A DNA stretch of 64,000 bases from CAJXMH01 sp964001305 (GTDB taxonomy: Bacteria > Bacteroidota > Bacteroidia > Flavobacteriales_E > Vicingaceae): assembly GCA_964001305.1 (NCBI GenBank), contig CAXFAI010000024.1, positions 1 through 64,000 of the forward strand, read 5' to 3'. Numbering within the stretch: position 1 is the first letter of the stretch; each line of letters opens with the position of its first letter. Position numbers and translations under genes: made by a program. Below the pieces are notes generated by a model. The model was not told the DNA's origin. It saw only the letters and a list, made by a program, of their open reading frames with translations, and did no database searches. This document shows positions 7,310 through 16,044 of the stretch, in pieces.

Positions 7310-8227
7310 CTAAGTTTGATTTTCAGTCAATTGCTTTTCAAGTATTGCAATTCCGTCTTCAAAGCTGTGTGGATTGTATCCCAATTGATTAATGGCTTTA
7401 TCCAATACAAAACCTGTTTTAGGAGGGCGTTTTGCAGCTTGATTAAGTGCTGATGATGAAATTTCTTGAATGTAAGAAGCATCTAGTTTATAATATTCGG
7501 CTACTCTTCTTACCAATTCTACAATGCTCATAAAATCTTTTCCTGATAGGTGAAAAATTCCTTCTGCCTCCTTTTCTGCAATCAAAATACAACCATCGGC
7601 CAAATCTTCAGCTAATGTTGGACTTCTAAATTGGTCATTTACAATGGTTAAAGTTTGTCCCTTTTCTAAAGCTCCTTTTGCCCAAAGTACAATGTTTGAG
7701 CGGCTCATATCATCTACAATTCCATATACAATAATGGTTCTAGCAATAGACCATTTTGTGTTGCTATTTAGTACTATTTTTTCAGCTTCAAGCTTTGACT
7801 TTCCATAATAGCTTAACGGATTGGGTGAGTCTTCTTCACGATAAGGCCCATCTTCTCCATCAAAAACAAAGTCAGTGGAGAGATGAATAAAGTGAACATT
7901 CCATTTTTCGGAAGCTTCTACTAAATACTTAACTGCATTCACATTCAAATCCCAACATTCCTCTTTTTTTTCTTCACATGCATCTACGTTCGTCATAGCC
8001 GCCGTATTGATAATTGCATTTGGCTTGTACTTTGACACTACTGAATCAACTTCCTCTTGATTGCTTATATCCAAACTTTCATAAATATATCCTTCAGTTA
8101 CCTTTACCCGATTTTCTCCACGAGAAGTGGCAATTAATTGAATATCTTCCCTTTGTCTTAGTTTATGAACTAATTTCTGTCCTAAAAGTCCATTACTACC
8201 TGTCACTAATATTCTTTTCAATTCCAT
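7310..8227 (-). CDS. SDR-family NAD(P)-dependent reductase, RmlD-like
   Basis: A 305-residue extended short-chain dehydrogenase resembling dTDP-4-dehydrorhamnose reductase. The nucleotide-binding loop GSNGLLGQKLVHKL is at residues 10-23. NTAAMTNVDACEEK, then STDFVFDGEDGPYREED, and the catalytic YYGKSKLEAE (Tyr-x3-Lys) follow in the RmlD order. It overlaps the start of the upstream K+ channel gene's 3' end by 10 bases and is the last gene of the long purM operon. rmlA, rmlB and rmlC are not adjacent; an rmlB-like gene lies about 34 kb away. Substrate is therefore uncertain. Confidence 0.82.
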   Translation of the reverse strand: MELKRILVTGSNGLLGQKLVHKLRQREDIQLIATSRGENRVKVTEGYIYESLDISNQEEVDSVVSKYKPNAIINTAAMTNVDACEEKKEECWDLNVNAVKYLVEASEKWNVHFIHLSTDFVFDGEDGPYREEDSPNPLSYYGKSKLEAEKIVLNSNTKWSIARTIIVYGIVDDMSRSNIVLWAKGALEKGQTLTIVNDQFRSPTLAEDLADGCILIAEKEAEGIFHLSGKDFMSIVELVRRVAEYYKLDASYIQEISSSALNQAAKRPPKTGFVLDKAINQLGYNPHSFEDGIAILEKQLTENQT

Positions 8228-9222
8228 TTCTTTAAATCTTCAATTTGGTTCTTCATGCCTAATACAAACAACTTTGTACCTTCCGTAATAATAGTATCGG
8301 GTGTGGGGTTCAAAAGGTATTCTCCTTCTATGGTTTTTAATCCCACAATATTTGCTCCTGAACGTCTTCTTATATGTAAATCCTGTATGGACTTATCTTT
8401 AAATTCTTTCGGTAAACTTTCATAACTAATTTCCTCTAAAGAAATATTGTTGTCTTGTCCACTTAGGTGATTGAAAAATTCAACAACATCAGGTTTCAAC
8501 ACCAAAGATGCCATGTGAGAACCACCTACCTTGTCTGGCATAACCACATTATCTGCACCCGCCATTCTCAATTTTTTATCCGTTGAATCTTGAGAAGCTC
8601 TACTAATAATCAACAAATCAGGATTCATCTCTCTAGCGGTTAAAACAACAAAAACATTGTCAGCATCTTCTGGAAGCGTAGTTATTAAGGCTCTGGCTTT
8701 CTTAATACCCGCATTAATTAATACTTTATCGTTGGTTGCATCTCCTTCCAGATAATTGGTATTACCCTCTGCTTTAAGCTCTTCTAAAATTTCATCATCT
8801 CTCTCTATTAGAATAAACTCTTGATTGTTTACTCCTAATTCATGCAAAATTTGTCTTCCATTTCTACCAAATCCGCAAACGATGATATGATTTTCCAACT
8901 TTTTGATCTTTTTAATCTTCTTTAATTCACCTAAGTGTTTTCTAAACTGCCCATCTAACAAATAAGCAGAAATGGCACTTAAAGCGTAGGCAAAAGTACC
9001 AAAACTGGTTACGATTAAGAATGCCGTAAAGTACCTTCCACTATCGGAAAGTGGTCTTATTTCTTGAAACCCAACTGTAGAAATGGTTATAATGGTAAAA
9101 TAAAATGCTTCACCAAATGTATAGCCTTCAATAAGAACAAAACCAAGAATTCCAACAACGGAAATGAGGACTAAGATTAGAAGGGCGTAATAGAGTTTTC
9201 TAAATTCAGAAATGGTGTGCAC
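8218..9222 (-). CDS. Potassium channel with RCK/TrkA-N domain, atypical filter
   Basis: A 334-residue two-TM channel subunit. Membrane helices are at about residues 11-31 and 65-87, with a pore loop between. The cytosolic RCK part starts at about 110 with a Rossmann motif (IIVCGFGRNGRQIL), followed by a TrkA-C-like domain. The filter reads TVGFQE (residues 49-54), whereas K+ channels have TVGYGD or TVGFGE, so the second filter glycine is Gln. The start is GTG; no in-frame ATG precedes the first helix. It begins 7 bases after pspC and overlaps the SDR gene by 10 bases, so it is inside the purM operon. Ion selectivity is open. Confidence 0.85.
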   Translation of the reverse strand: MHTISEFRKLYYALLILVLISVVGILGFVLIEGYTFGEAFYFTIITISTVGFQEIRPLSDSGRYFTAFLIVTSFGTFAYALSAISAYLLDGQFRKHLGELKKIKKIKKLENHIIVCGFGRNGRQILHELGVNNQEFILIERDDEILEELKAEGNTNYLEGDATNDKVLINAGIKKARALITTLPEDADNVFVVLTAREMNPDLLIISRASQDSTDKKLRMAGADNVVMPDKVGGSHMASLVLKPDVVEFFNHLSGQDNNISLEEISYESLPKEFKDKSIQDLHIRRRSGANIVGLKTIEGEYLLNPTPDTIITEGTKLFVLGMKNQIEDLKKWN

Positions 9223-9229
9223 AGCTCGG

Positions 9230-9454
9230 TTATAAATCCCAAATGGTTTTTTTCTTCTTGAATTTAAATAAGTGTTTATGTTCTAGAACAAAGGCCATAA
9301 CTAAATAAATAATTAGTGGAGAACCAAGGGTTAGAAAAGAAGTATAAATAAAATAGATCCTAATTTTAGAACTATTTATACCTAGTTTTTTACCCCACCA
9401 TTCACAAACACCGAAAGCATACTTTTCAAAAAAATCTTGAATATTCTGAATCAT
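9230..9454 (-). CDS. PspC-domain small membrane protein
   Basis: A 74-residue protein with an amphipathic start (IQDFFEKYAFGVCEWWGKKLG), a membrane segment at about residues 34-58 and a basic tail. The order G-V-C-x-W-x-x-x-x-L-G followed by a hydrophobic stretch is that of the PspC domain, found in phage-shock and envelope-stress proteins. It lies 1 base after DUF2851 and 7 bases before the K+ channel in one operon. No pspA-like gene is in the window, so a direct link to the phage-shock response is not shown. Confidence 0.78.
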   Translation of the reverse strand: MIQNIQDFFEKYAFGVCEWWGKKLGINSSKIRIYFIYTSFLTLGSPLIIYLVMAFVLEHKHLFKFKKKKTIWDL

Positions 9455-9455
9455 A

Positions 9456-10736
9456 TTAACTTTTCATTAGGATTTCGCTTCCAATCATGCAAGTTAGGCA
9501 TTTTTTTAAATCGCAATAATTTAATTTTTGTTGAATTAAGGCTTGTGAATCATAAGCTGAGTTTGACTCTATACCGAGTTCCTTCCATTTTCTAATAATT
9601 ATATTTTTTTCACTAGAAACCTGCTCTAATAAATCAATTGCGTTCTGCTTATGAATTTCATTGGCTGTTTCATGAGCATAGGCAATTAATAAGGGACAAA
9701 GCACATTGATGATCAACATATCTACAGACTGATTACCTAACTCCTTTAGTCGATTTTGCTTACTTAGTTTATCAAGTGTAAAATGATTATTCCAATAAGT
9801 GGAGGCTTGCACCTTAATCAAATCAAAAAGCTCATTGTATGCATTAGTTTGAATCAGAGTTTGAAAAAATCCTGATGAATTGAAAAGCAATGTAGCTAAC
9901 TGTGCTATACGAATTGTAGGAAAATTAGGAGGTCTGAGTTTACTAAACTTCCACAAGCTAGGCTCAATGGATTTTAGATTATACTTTGATTTTAAAAAAA
10001 CATACTGCTTCTGAAGTCTTTTGGGATAGTCTTCTTCAAATTCTAAATCTAATAAACCTGCTTGACCAAATAAAAGTGCCTCGAGCTCGAAAAGATTTGA
10101 TTGATGCTTTCTAATAATTTGATAGGGTAAGGCATTTGCCAGTAATTCAAAAGGTACAGCATTTACTTTAAAACCAAAATACTTACACAATAAATGATAC
10201 AATGTTTGCTCCCAATCGTTTTTGTAAAATTGCAGCAATTGCTCTACTTTTTTTGACTTATCTTCCAAGCGCTCAATAACTGCACGATCCATTTGGTGTG
10301 CTATTGTTGACTTTTTTACTTGGGATATAGCATCTTGGCATGGCACCCAAAACTGACTTTTCTGCAAGTCCTCATATCGGTTTAGTAAATCTAGCTTAAC
10401 TCTTCCTTTTAACTCAATTGTTGGAATTATTTCTCCATTCTCTCTTCTAATAGACTCGTCATTTTCCCAAACAACATGCAAGATTACTTTGTCATAAGCA
10501 TCATCATGTTGATGGTTATGTTGTTTCCAATCGCTAGACTTAAGGTGAATCTCAATATTGCCCGCCCATCTTGTTTTATCTAAAATAACTTGACCATTAA
10601 AAAAATCTGGTCCAGCATTCACATTATGAACTCCAGGCTTTAAAACCTGAACTATCTCACCTTCTTGTGAAAAAAGATCGTTTGAATTAAATAATTGAAA
10701 TTTCCATATGTAATGAAGAAAGTCTTCTCGCATCAT
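9456..10736 (-). CDS. DUF2851 family protein
   Basis: A 426-residue protein of a family common in Bacteroidota and of unknown function. The N-terminal part has the marks PGVHNVNAGPDFFNGQVILD and WAGNIEIHLKSSDWKQHNH, with DKVILHVVWEND further on, which suggests a His/Asp-rich pocket (inference). A cysteine-rich end (CPLL...CDLKKCLTC) closes it. The longest frame would begin inside pyrF at 10865, but the family start MREDFLHYIWKF agrees with the double ATG at 10736/10733, which is 20 bases after the pyrF stop. No signal peptide; probably cytoplasmic. Its place between pyrF and pspC gives no clear functional clue. Confidence 0.85.
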   Translation of the reverse strand: MMREDFLHYIWKFQLFNSNDLFSQEGEIVQVLKPGVHNVNAGPDFFNGQVILDKTRWAGNIEIHLKSSDWKQHNHQHDDAYDKVILHVVWENDESIRRENGEIIPTIELKGRVKLDLLNRYEDLQKSQFWVPCQDAISQVKKSTIAHQMDRAVIERLEDKSKKVEQLLQFYKNDWEQTLYHLLCKYFGFKVNAVPFELLANALPYQIIRKHQSNLFELEALLFGQAGLLDLEFEEDYPKRLQKQYVFLKSKYNLKSIEPSLWKFSKLRPPNFPTIRIAQLATLLFNSSGFFQTLIQTNAYNELFDLIKVQASTYWNNHFTLDKLSKQNRLKELGNQSVDMLIINVLCPLLIAYAHETANEIHKQNAIDLLEQVSSEKNIIIRKWKELGIESNSAYDSQALIQQKLNYCDLKKCLTCMIGSEILMKS

Positions 10737-10755
10737 GGAAATAAAAATAAAAAAT

Positions 10756-11559
10756 TTAGCAATACTTTGCCATAGCTTGCTGAAGTTTAGCAGCTTCGGT
10801 TCTTGCTGCTTGATCAAAATCTTCAGCTGAAGAGGCATATAATATTCCTCGAGAGGAATTGACAAGAAGGCCTACATCTTTGGTTAAGCCATATTTACAT
10901 ACTTCTTCTAAACTACCTCCTTGAGCACCAACACCCGGCACCAATAAAAAGTGATTTGGAATTTGATTTCGGACTAATTTTAAATGTTCCGCTTTCGTTG
11001 CCCCAACAACATACATCATGTTTTTATCAGAGCCCCATTTTTGAGTTTCTTCCAATACTTTCTCAAATAGAAAATGACCATTCTCCAACTTTTGAAATTG
11101 AAAGTCGAAGGCTCCTTGATTTGAAGTTAAGCCGAGAACTATTGCCCATTTCCCTTCATGCTGAAGAAAAGGCGTTATGGAATCATTTCCCATGTAGGGT
11201 GCTACTGTTACCGAATCAAATTGATAAGTATCAAAAAAAGTTTTCGCATAACTTAGACTCGTATTCCCTATATCTCCTCGTTTTGCATCGGCAATGGTAA
11301 AAATGGAAGAAGGTATATAGTTTACTGTTTTTTCCAAACTTTCCCAGCCCTTACTACCTAATGCTTCGTAGAAAGCAATATTTGGTTTGTAGGCCACACA
11401 CAAATCCTTTGTAGCATCTATGATTCGCTTGTTAAACTCAAAAATAGGATCATCATAGTCTAACAGAAATTTTGGAATCTTATCTAAATCAGTATCTAAA
11501 CCGATACATAAAAAGCTCTTCTTCTTTCTAATTTGTTCAATTAATTCACTTCTTTCCAT
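10756..11559 (-). CDS. pyrF: Orotidine 5'-phosphate decarboxylase
   Basis: Last step of de novo UMP synthesis: decarboxylation of OMP. The 267-residue length and the motifs CIGLDTDLDKIP near residue 20, AYKPNIAFYEALG near 60 and the catalytic DAKRGDIGNTS near 90 place it in the type 2 (mycobacterial-like, longer) PyrF group. VVGATKAEHL and LLVPGVGAQGG form the phosphate-binding end of the barrel. Its ATG overlaps the prfA stop by one base (TAATG), indicating translational coupling. Confidence 0.96.
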   Translation of the reverse strand: MERSELIEQIRKKKSFLCIGLDTDLDKIPKFLLDYDDPIFEFNKRIIDATKDLCVAYKPNIAFYEALGSKGWESLEKTVNYIPSSIFTIADAKRGDIGNTSLSYAKTFFDTYQFDSVTVAPYMGNDSITPFLQHEGKWAIVLGLTSNQGAFDFQFQKLENGHFLFEKVLEETQKWGSDKNMMYVVGATKAEHLKLVRNQIPNHFLLVPGVGAQGGSLEEVCKYGLTKDVGLLVNSSRGILYASSAEDFDQAARTEAAKLQQAMAKYC

Positions 11560-12650
11560 TAGCCCATTGAATCATCTAATCCTGCTTGTAATTTCTCCGC
11601 ATTTTCAGCCACTCTTAATGCTTCTATCACTTCCTCCAACTCACCATTTATAATGGCATCCAAATTATAAAGTGTCAAGTTTATACGGTGATCCGTTACT
11701 CTTCCTTGCGGATAGTTATACGTTCTAATTTTCGCTGAACGGTCTCCCGTTGAAACTTGAGATTTACGTTCCGCAGCAATTTCCTTTTCCTTTTTTTCAA
11801 CCTCAGCCTCATACAACTTAGTCCGAAGGACTTTCATTGCCTTTTCGTAGTTCTTAAGCTGAGATCTTCCATCTTGACATTCAACCACAACTCCTGTTGG
11901 AACGTGCGTTAATCGAACAGCCGATTCCGTTTTATTTACGTGCTGACCACCTGCTCCAGATGCTCTAAAAGTATCTTTCTTAATGTCAGCAGGGTTTATT
12001 TTTACATCCACTTCGTCAGCTTCTGGCAAAACTGCAACGGTTGCTGCAGAAGTGTGCACCCTACCTTGCGTTTCTGTTTGTGGAACCCGTTGAACCCGAT
12101 GCACACCAGATTCATACTTCATGATTCCATAAACATTAGCACCAGTCACTTCAAAACTAATCTCCTTAAATCCACCCGATGTTCCTTCATTAACTGTTGC
12201 CAATTCATGCTTCCAACCTTTGGTTTCAATGTATTTAGTATACATTCTATAAAGGTCTCCCGCAAAAATACTTGCTTCATCTCCACCGGTCCCAGCTCTA
12301 ATTTCAATAATTACATTTTTGCCATCGTCTGGATCTTTAGGAATAAGCATTAACTTAATTTGCTCTTCTAAAGGCTCCACTTTTCGTTCTAAATCATTGA
12401 GCTCAGCTTTCGCCATTTCCTTAAACTCTTCGTCTTTCTCTTCTTTAATTATGGCCTTTGAAGATTCGATATTATCTAGAATATTCTTGTATTCATCATA
12501 CGTTTCTACAATCGTCTTTAAATCACTATACTCCTTATTCAACTTCACATAACGATCCATATCAGCTATGATGTCTGGGTCCACAATTTGTTGCGAAACC
12601 TCTTTGTAGCGATCTTTTATCGACTCAAGTTTATCAATTAAGTTGCTCAT
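11559..12650 (-). CDS. prfA: Peptide chain release factor 1
   Basis: Class I release factor for UAA and UAG codons. In 363 residues it has the N-terminal helical domain, the codon-reading PxT motif (VPQTETQGR, near residue 185) and the universal GGQ motif in SGAGGQHVNKTESAVR near 230. The Gln is the one normally methylated by PrmC. The PxT rather than SPF tripeptide separates it from RF2. It lies 3 bases after purM and overlaps pyrF by one base, so the three are co-transcribed. Confidence 0.97.
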   Translation of the reverse strand: MSNLIDKLESIKDRYKEVSQQIVDPDIIADMDRYVKLNKEYSDLKTIVETYDEYKNILDNIESSKAIIKEEKDEEFKEMAKAELNDLERKVEPLEEQIKLMLIPKDPDDGKNVIIEIRAGTGGDEASIFAGDLYRMYTKYIETKGWKHELATVNEGTSGGFKEISFEVTGANVYGIMKYESGVHRVQRVPQTETQGRVHTSAATVAVLPEADEVDVKINPADIKKDTFRASGAGGQHVNKTESAVRLTHVPTGVVVECQDGRSQLKNYEKAMKVLRTKLYEAEVEKKEKEIAAERKSQVSTGDRSAKIRTYNYPQGRVTDHRINLTLYNLDAIINGELEEVIEALRVAENAEKLQAGLDDSMG

Positions 12651-12653
12651 ACA

Positions 12654-13826
12654 TTAATGGTATATAAATTCCCCGTAAGGAGATTGAATCGTTAATTGTT
12701 TTTTATCAGCTGCCTCAACTCGTCCAACAATTTGGGCATCAACCCCAAAAGATTTTGAAATTTCAATCAAGCTTTCAGCTAAATTAGGCTTTACATATAC
12801 TTCCATACGATGGCCCATATTAAAGACTTTGTACATCTCACTCCAGTCTGTATTCGATTGTTGTTGAATCAACTTAAACAATGGCGGGATATCAAATAAG
12901 TTATCTTTTATGATATGCATATCATCAACAAAATGAAGCACTTTGGTTTGTGCACCACCACTGCAATGTACCATGCCATGAATATCGGACTTATGTTTTT
13001 CAAGTATTTGCTTAATAATTGGGGCATAGGTTCGAGTTGGAGATAAAACCAATTTACCCGCATCTATTGGACTATCATCTACTGAATCAGTAAGTTTCAT
13101 TTTACCAGCATAAACTAATTCTTCTGGCACTTCAGGATCAAATGACTCAGGAAATTTATCCTTTAGGTAGTTTGCAAATACATCATGTCTTGCGGAAGTC
13201 AATCCATTTGAGCCCATCCCACCATTATAAGCCGTTTCATAATTTGCTTGTCCAAAAGAGGCAAGTCCAACAATTACATCACCTGCTTGAATATTGGCGT
13301 TGTCAACCACATCAGCCTTTTTCATGCGACAACAAACCGTAGAATCAACTATGATGGTACGAACTAAATCTCCAACATCTGCTGTTTCTCCTCCTGTACT
13401 GTGAATTCCAATACCATAACTTCTTAGCTCTTCCAAGATTTCTTCGGTACCTTGTATAATGGCTGAAATTACTTTACCCGGAATTTTATTTTTATTTCTT
13501 CCAATGGTTGATGAAAGCAAGATATTATCTGTAGCTCCAACACAAAGCAAATCATCAATATTCATGACAATCGCATCCATGGCAATTCCTTTCCAAACAG
13601 AAAGGTCACCGGTTTCCTTCCAGTACATGTAAGCCAATGATGACTTTGTTCCTGCTCCATCAGCATGCATTACGACGCAGTGTTGATTACTGCCACTTAA
13701 ATAATCAGGAACGATTTTACAAAATGCTTTTGGAAACAATCCTTTATCTACATGCTTAATCGCTTCATGCACGTCCTCTTTGGATGCAGATACACCTCTT
13801 TGCTGATACTTTTCTTGATTACTCAT
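12654..13826 (-). CDS. purM: Phosphoribosylformylglycinamidine cyclo-ligase (AIR synthase)
   Basis: Fifth step of purine synthesis: FGAM plus ATP gives AIR. The 390-residue form has KYQQRGVSASKEDVHEAI at the N-terminus, then SYMYW/GDLSVWKGIAMDAIVMNIDDLLCVGA (ATP and Mg2+ site) and GMVHCSGGAQTKVLHF in the C-terminal domain. Start: an ATG at 13850 would place the start codon inside the upstream terminator hairpin, so the ATG at 13826 (MSNQEKYQ) is chosen. This Bacteroidota type is longer than the enterobacterial enzyme. First gene of an operon running to 7310. Confidence 0.93.
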   Translation of the reverse strand: MSNQEKYQQRGVSASKEDVHEAIKHVDKGLFPKAFCKIVPDYLSGSNQHCVVMHADGAGTKSSLAYMYWKETGDLSVWKGIAMDAIVMNIDDLLCVGATDNILLSSTIGRNKNKIPGKVISAIIQGTEEILEELRSYGIGIHSTGGETADVGDLVRTIIVDSTVCCRMKKADVVDNANIQAGDVIVGLASFGQANYETAYNGGMGSNGLTSARHDVFANYLKDKFPESFDPEVPEELVYAGKMKLTDSVDDSPIDAGKLVLSPTRTYAPIIKQILEKHKSDIHGMVHCSGGAQTKVLHFVDDMHIIKDNLFDIPPLFKLIQQQSNTDWSEMYKVFNMGHRMEVYVKPNLAESLIEISKSFGVDAQIVGRVEAADKKQLTIQSPYGEFIYH

Positions 13827-13833
13827 TTTACTC

Positions 13834-13870
13834 AATAAAAAAACATCCACAGCCTTTCGCTATGGATGTT
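13834..13870 (-). terminator. Terminator of the PorE-like gene
   Basis: On the minus strand AACATCCATAGC pairs with GCTGTGGATGTT (one mismatch) around a short loop, followed by a run of T. It lies 21 bases after the stop of the OmpA-family gene and just before the purM start. Confidence 0.85.
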
Positions 13871-13891
13871 CTTAATTTACAATTTATGTCG

Positions 13892-15928
13892 CTATTGTTC
13901 TTCTTCCGTACCTTCTTCTGTTCCTTCACCATCTTCCAATTCTGGTACATCTGGAATTTCAGGCTTCGGCACAAAATCATTACTTAATACAATAAAGTCT
14001 GTTCTTCTGTTAAGCTGATGTGCTGCTTCTCTTTCTTCTTCTGTAGGCAGTTTAGCAATTTCTGCATCAGAAATTAAGAGGTTTGTTTCACCATATCCTT
14101 TTGGCTCCATACGAGCAGGATCAATCCCTCTAGAAGTTAAGTATTTCACAACAGATTCAGCTCTACCTTGAGACAGTTTCATGTTATATGGTCCACTACC
14201 TCTGGAATCGGTATTTGCTCTTAATTGAATTACAAGTGTAGGGTTCTCAATTAAAATTTTATACAAGTAATCTAAAGAGTCTTTCGCTTGATCAGTAAGA
14301 GTGGTCTTATTAAAGTCATAAAGAATTTCAGGAAGCTTAATCCCTTCTTCTTTAATAGGAATCAATTCATATAAGTGGGCAAAAATCTTTGACTCTTCAA
14401 TTCCTACTGTAGTTTCTTTACCCTTCGCATTTAAGAAGTTTGGCTTAGAAACGGTGATAGAATACGAAGTATTTTTATTAATGTAAGATTCTCCATTTCC
14501 CTTATCTGCAAATTCAAATGTTCCATCGGCTCTTGTTTCCTTTTCAGCGGTTGTACCATCTGTACCAATCAACTTTACAGTAGCTGCAGAAAGTGGCTCA
14601 CCTGTTTCATCATCTTTAACTAAACCTTTAAGCACAAATAATACTGGTGGCTTTTTAAACTCCCAAATATCGTCTTTACCTCTTCCACCTTCTCTACTAG
14701 AAGTAAAATAACCTCTGTCAGCAGCACCATCGAAAATAATTGCAAAATCATTGGCAGGTGAGTTGATAGGCGCTTTCAAATTAGAAACTTCAGACCATTT
14801 TCCGTCACCCTTTTTCTTCGCATGAAAAATATCTAATCCACCCATTCCGATGTGTCCGTCAGAAGCAAAATACAAGTCACCATTTTCTCTAATAAAAGGA
14901 AACATTTCGTCGCCGGGTGTATTAATCTGTGGACCTAAATTTATGGGCTCAGACCATTTCCCTCTCGACTCTTCTTTAATGTACCATAAATCCTTTCCAC
15001 CTTGTCCGCCAGCTAAATCTGAAGCAAAAACCAAAATTTTATCATCAGGCGATAAGGCAGGATGTCCAATTACAACACTATCATTGGAAATTGGAATTAC
15101 TTCTGGCGCACCATAAGAAGTTCCTTGCTTTTTTGCTGTATAAATTTCACAGCCCATAAAGCCATTCTTTTCAACTTTACATCTAGTAAAATACATGGTA
15201 TTTCTTCTAGAGTTAAAAGTGGCCGCACCTTCGCTCGCCTCAGAGTTCACTCCTTCTTTATCTTGAGAAGCTAATGTTGGCTCGCTCCATTTTCCTTTTT
15301 TATCTCTTTGAGTGGTATATAAATCTGAAAAATTATCACCTGTTACTTCAGATTGATCTGCTCCCATAGAACCTTCTCGTGTAGAAGTAAAAACCAATTC
15401 AGTATTTTTTTTATCTGAAAAAGCAGGTGCGTAATCGTAAAACTCCGAGTTAATAAGTACCACGGGTTCTACCACATAGTTTTCAGGATTATCTGCCCAT
15501 TTTTGAGCATTTTCCGCTGCTTCAATTCCTTGCTTCCCCCTTGGGTCTTCAGGCTTTTCAGCAGCATACTTTTGAAAATCAACTAGTGCTTCGTCGTATT
15601 TCCCATTTTGCATTTTAACTTCTGCTAAACGCAAACGTGCAATTGGATCTGCATATTGAGCAATAATTGACTTATCATACCAAACTTCAGCTTGTTCTGC
15701 TTGATCACTTAATCGGTATGCTTCCGCAATCTTGAAAATTATTTCTGCTTTTACATCTCTTCCTTTTTCCTTTACGTAGGCTTTTTTATACATTTCAATA
15801 GCCTCAAAGTACTTTTCTTCGTTGTATAACGCATGATCAGCATCGTCTAAGTAACTCTTTTGAGCTACTAGTTGCACAGAAGTAATCAAGAAAAGAAATA
15901 GAAATCCTACAACTCGGTGTAATCTCAT
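13892..15928 (-). CDS. PorE-like TPR / beta-propeller / OmpA-family protein
   Basis: A 678-residue exported protein. Signal peptide at residues 1-22; TPR units at about 25-150; six or so PD40/WD40-like blades at about 160-420 (TNTELVFTSTREGSMG, ILVFASDLAGGQGG, LYFASDGHIGMGGLDIFHAK); a carboxypeptidase regulatory-like domain near 430-530 (KGLVKDDETGEPLSAATVKL); and an OmpA peptidoglycan-binding domain at about 535-650 (LRANTDSRGS, LSQGRAESVVKYL, NRRTDFIV). The tail is Glu-rich. This order is that of PorE of the T9SS, which links the secretion complex to peptidoglycan; the PorE role is inference because such paralogs are frequent. A second copy of the architecture lies at 60727. Confidence 0.85.
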   Translation of the reverse strand: MRLHRVVGFLFLFLITSVQLVAQKSYLDDADHALYNEEKYFEAIEMYKKAYVKEKGRDVKAEIIFKIAEAYRLSDQAEQAEVWYDKSIIAQYADPIARLRLAEVKMQNGKYDEALVDFQKYAAEKPEDPRGKQGIEAAENAQKWADNPENYVVEPVVLINSEFYDYAPAFSDKKNTELVFTSTREGSMGADQSEVTGDNFSDLYTTQRDKKGKWSEPTLASQDKEGVNSEASEGAATFNSRRNTMYFTRCKVEKNGFMGCEIYTAKKQGTSYGAPEVIPISNDSVVIGHPALSPDDKILVFASDLAGGQGGKDLWYIKEESRGKWSEPINLGPQINTPGDEMFPFIRENGDLYFASDGHIGMGGLDIFHAKKKGDGKWSEVSNLKAPINSPANDFAIIFDGAADRGYFTSSREGGRGKDDIWEFKKPPVLFVLKGLVKDDETGEPLSAATVKLIGTDGTTAEKETRADGTFEFADKGNGESYINKNTSYSITVSKPNFLNAKGKETTVGIEESKIFAHLYELIPIKEEGIKLPEILYDFNKTTLTDQAKDSLDYLYKILIENPTLVIQLRANTDSRGSGPYNMKLSQGRAESVVKYLTSRGIDPARMEPKGYGETNLLISDAEIAKLPTEEEREAAHQLNRRTDFIVLSNDFVPKPEIPDVPELEDGEGTEEGTEEEQ

Positions 15929-16011
15929 TGATATTGGTTTTTTTTGAAGGTAGCCGCTAAAATAAACAAATTTTTGTTTCTCTTTTTAGAAACTTAAAGA
16001 TAGAAAGACAC

Positions 16012-16042
16012 AAAAAAAAGCCTCAATTAATGAGGCTTTTTT
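16012..16042 (-). terminator. Terminator of glnN
   Basis: AAAAGCCTC/GAGGCTTTT inverted repeat with the loop AATTAAT; on the minus strand it is followed by eight T residues. It begins directly after the glnN stop codon. Confidence 0.88.
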
Positions 16043-16044
16043 GC

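Noticed and set aside
10737..10865. Longer start for DUF2851 inside pyrF
   Set aside because: The added 43 residues are the pyrF 3' end in another frame, and the family starts at MREDFLHYIW.
11940..12353. 137-residue open frame antisense to prfA
   Set aside because: It lies wholly inside prfA, which has all RF1 motifs. The product is cysteine/serine-rich with no family marks, as expected for a shadow frame.
13827..13850. Upstream ATG for purM
   Set aside because: It lies in the hairpin of the terminator for the previous gene; the ATG at 13826 gives the normal family start.
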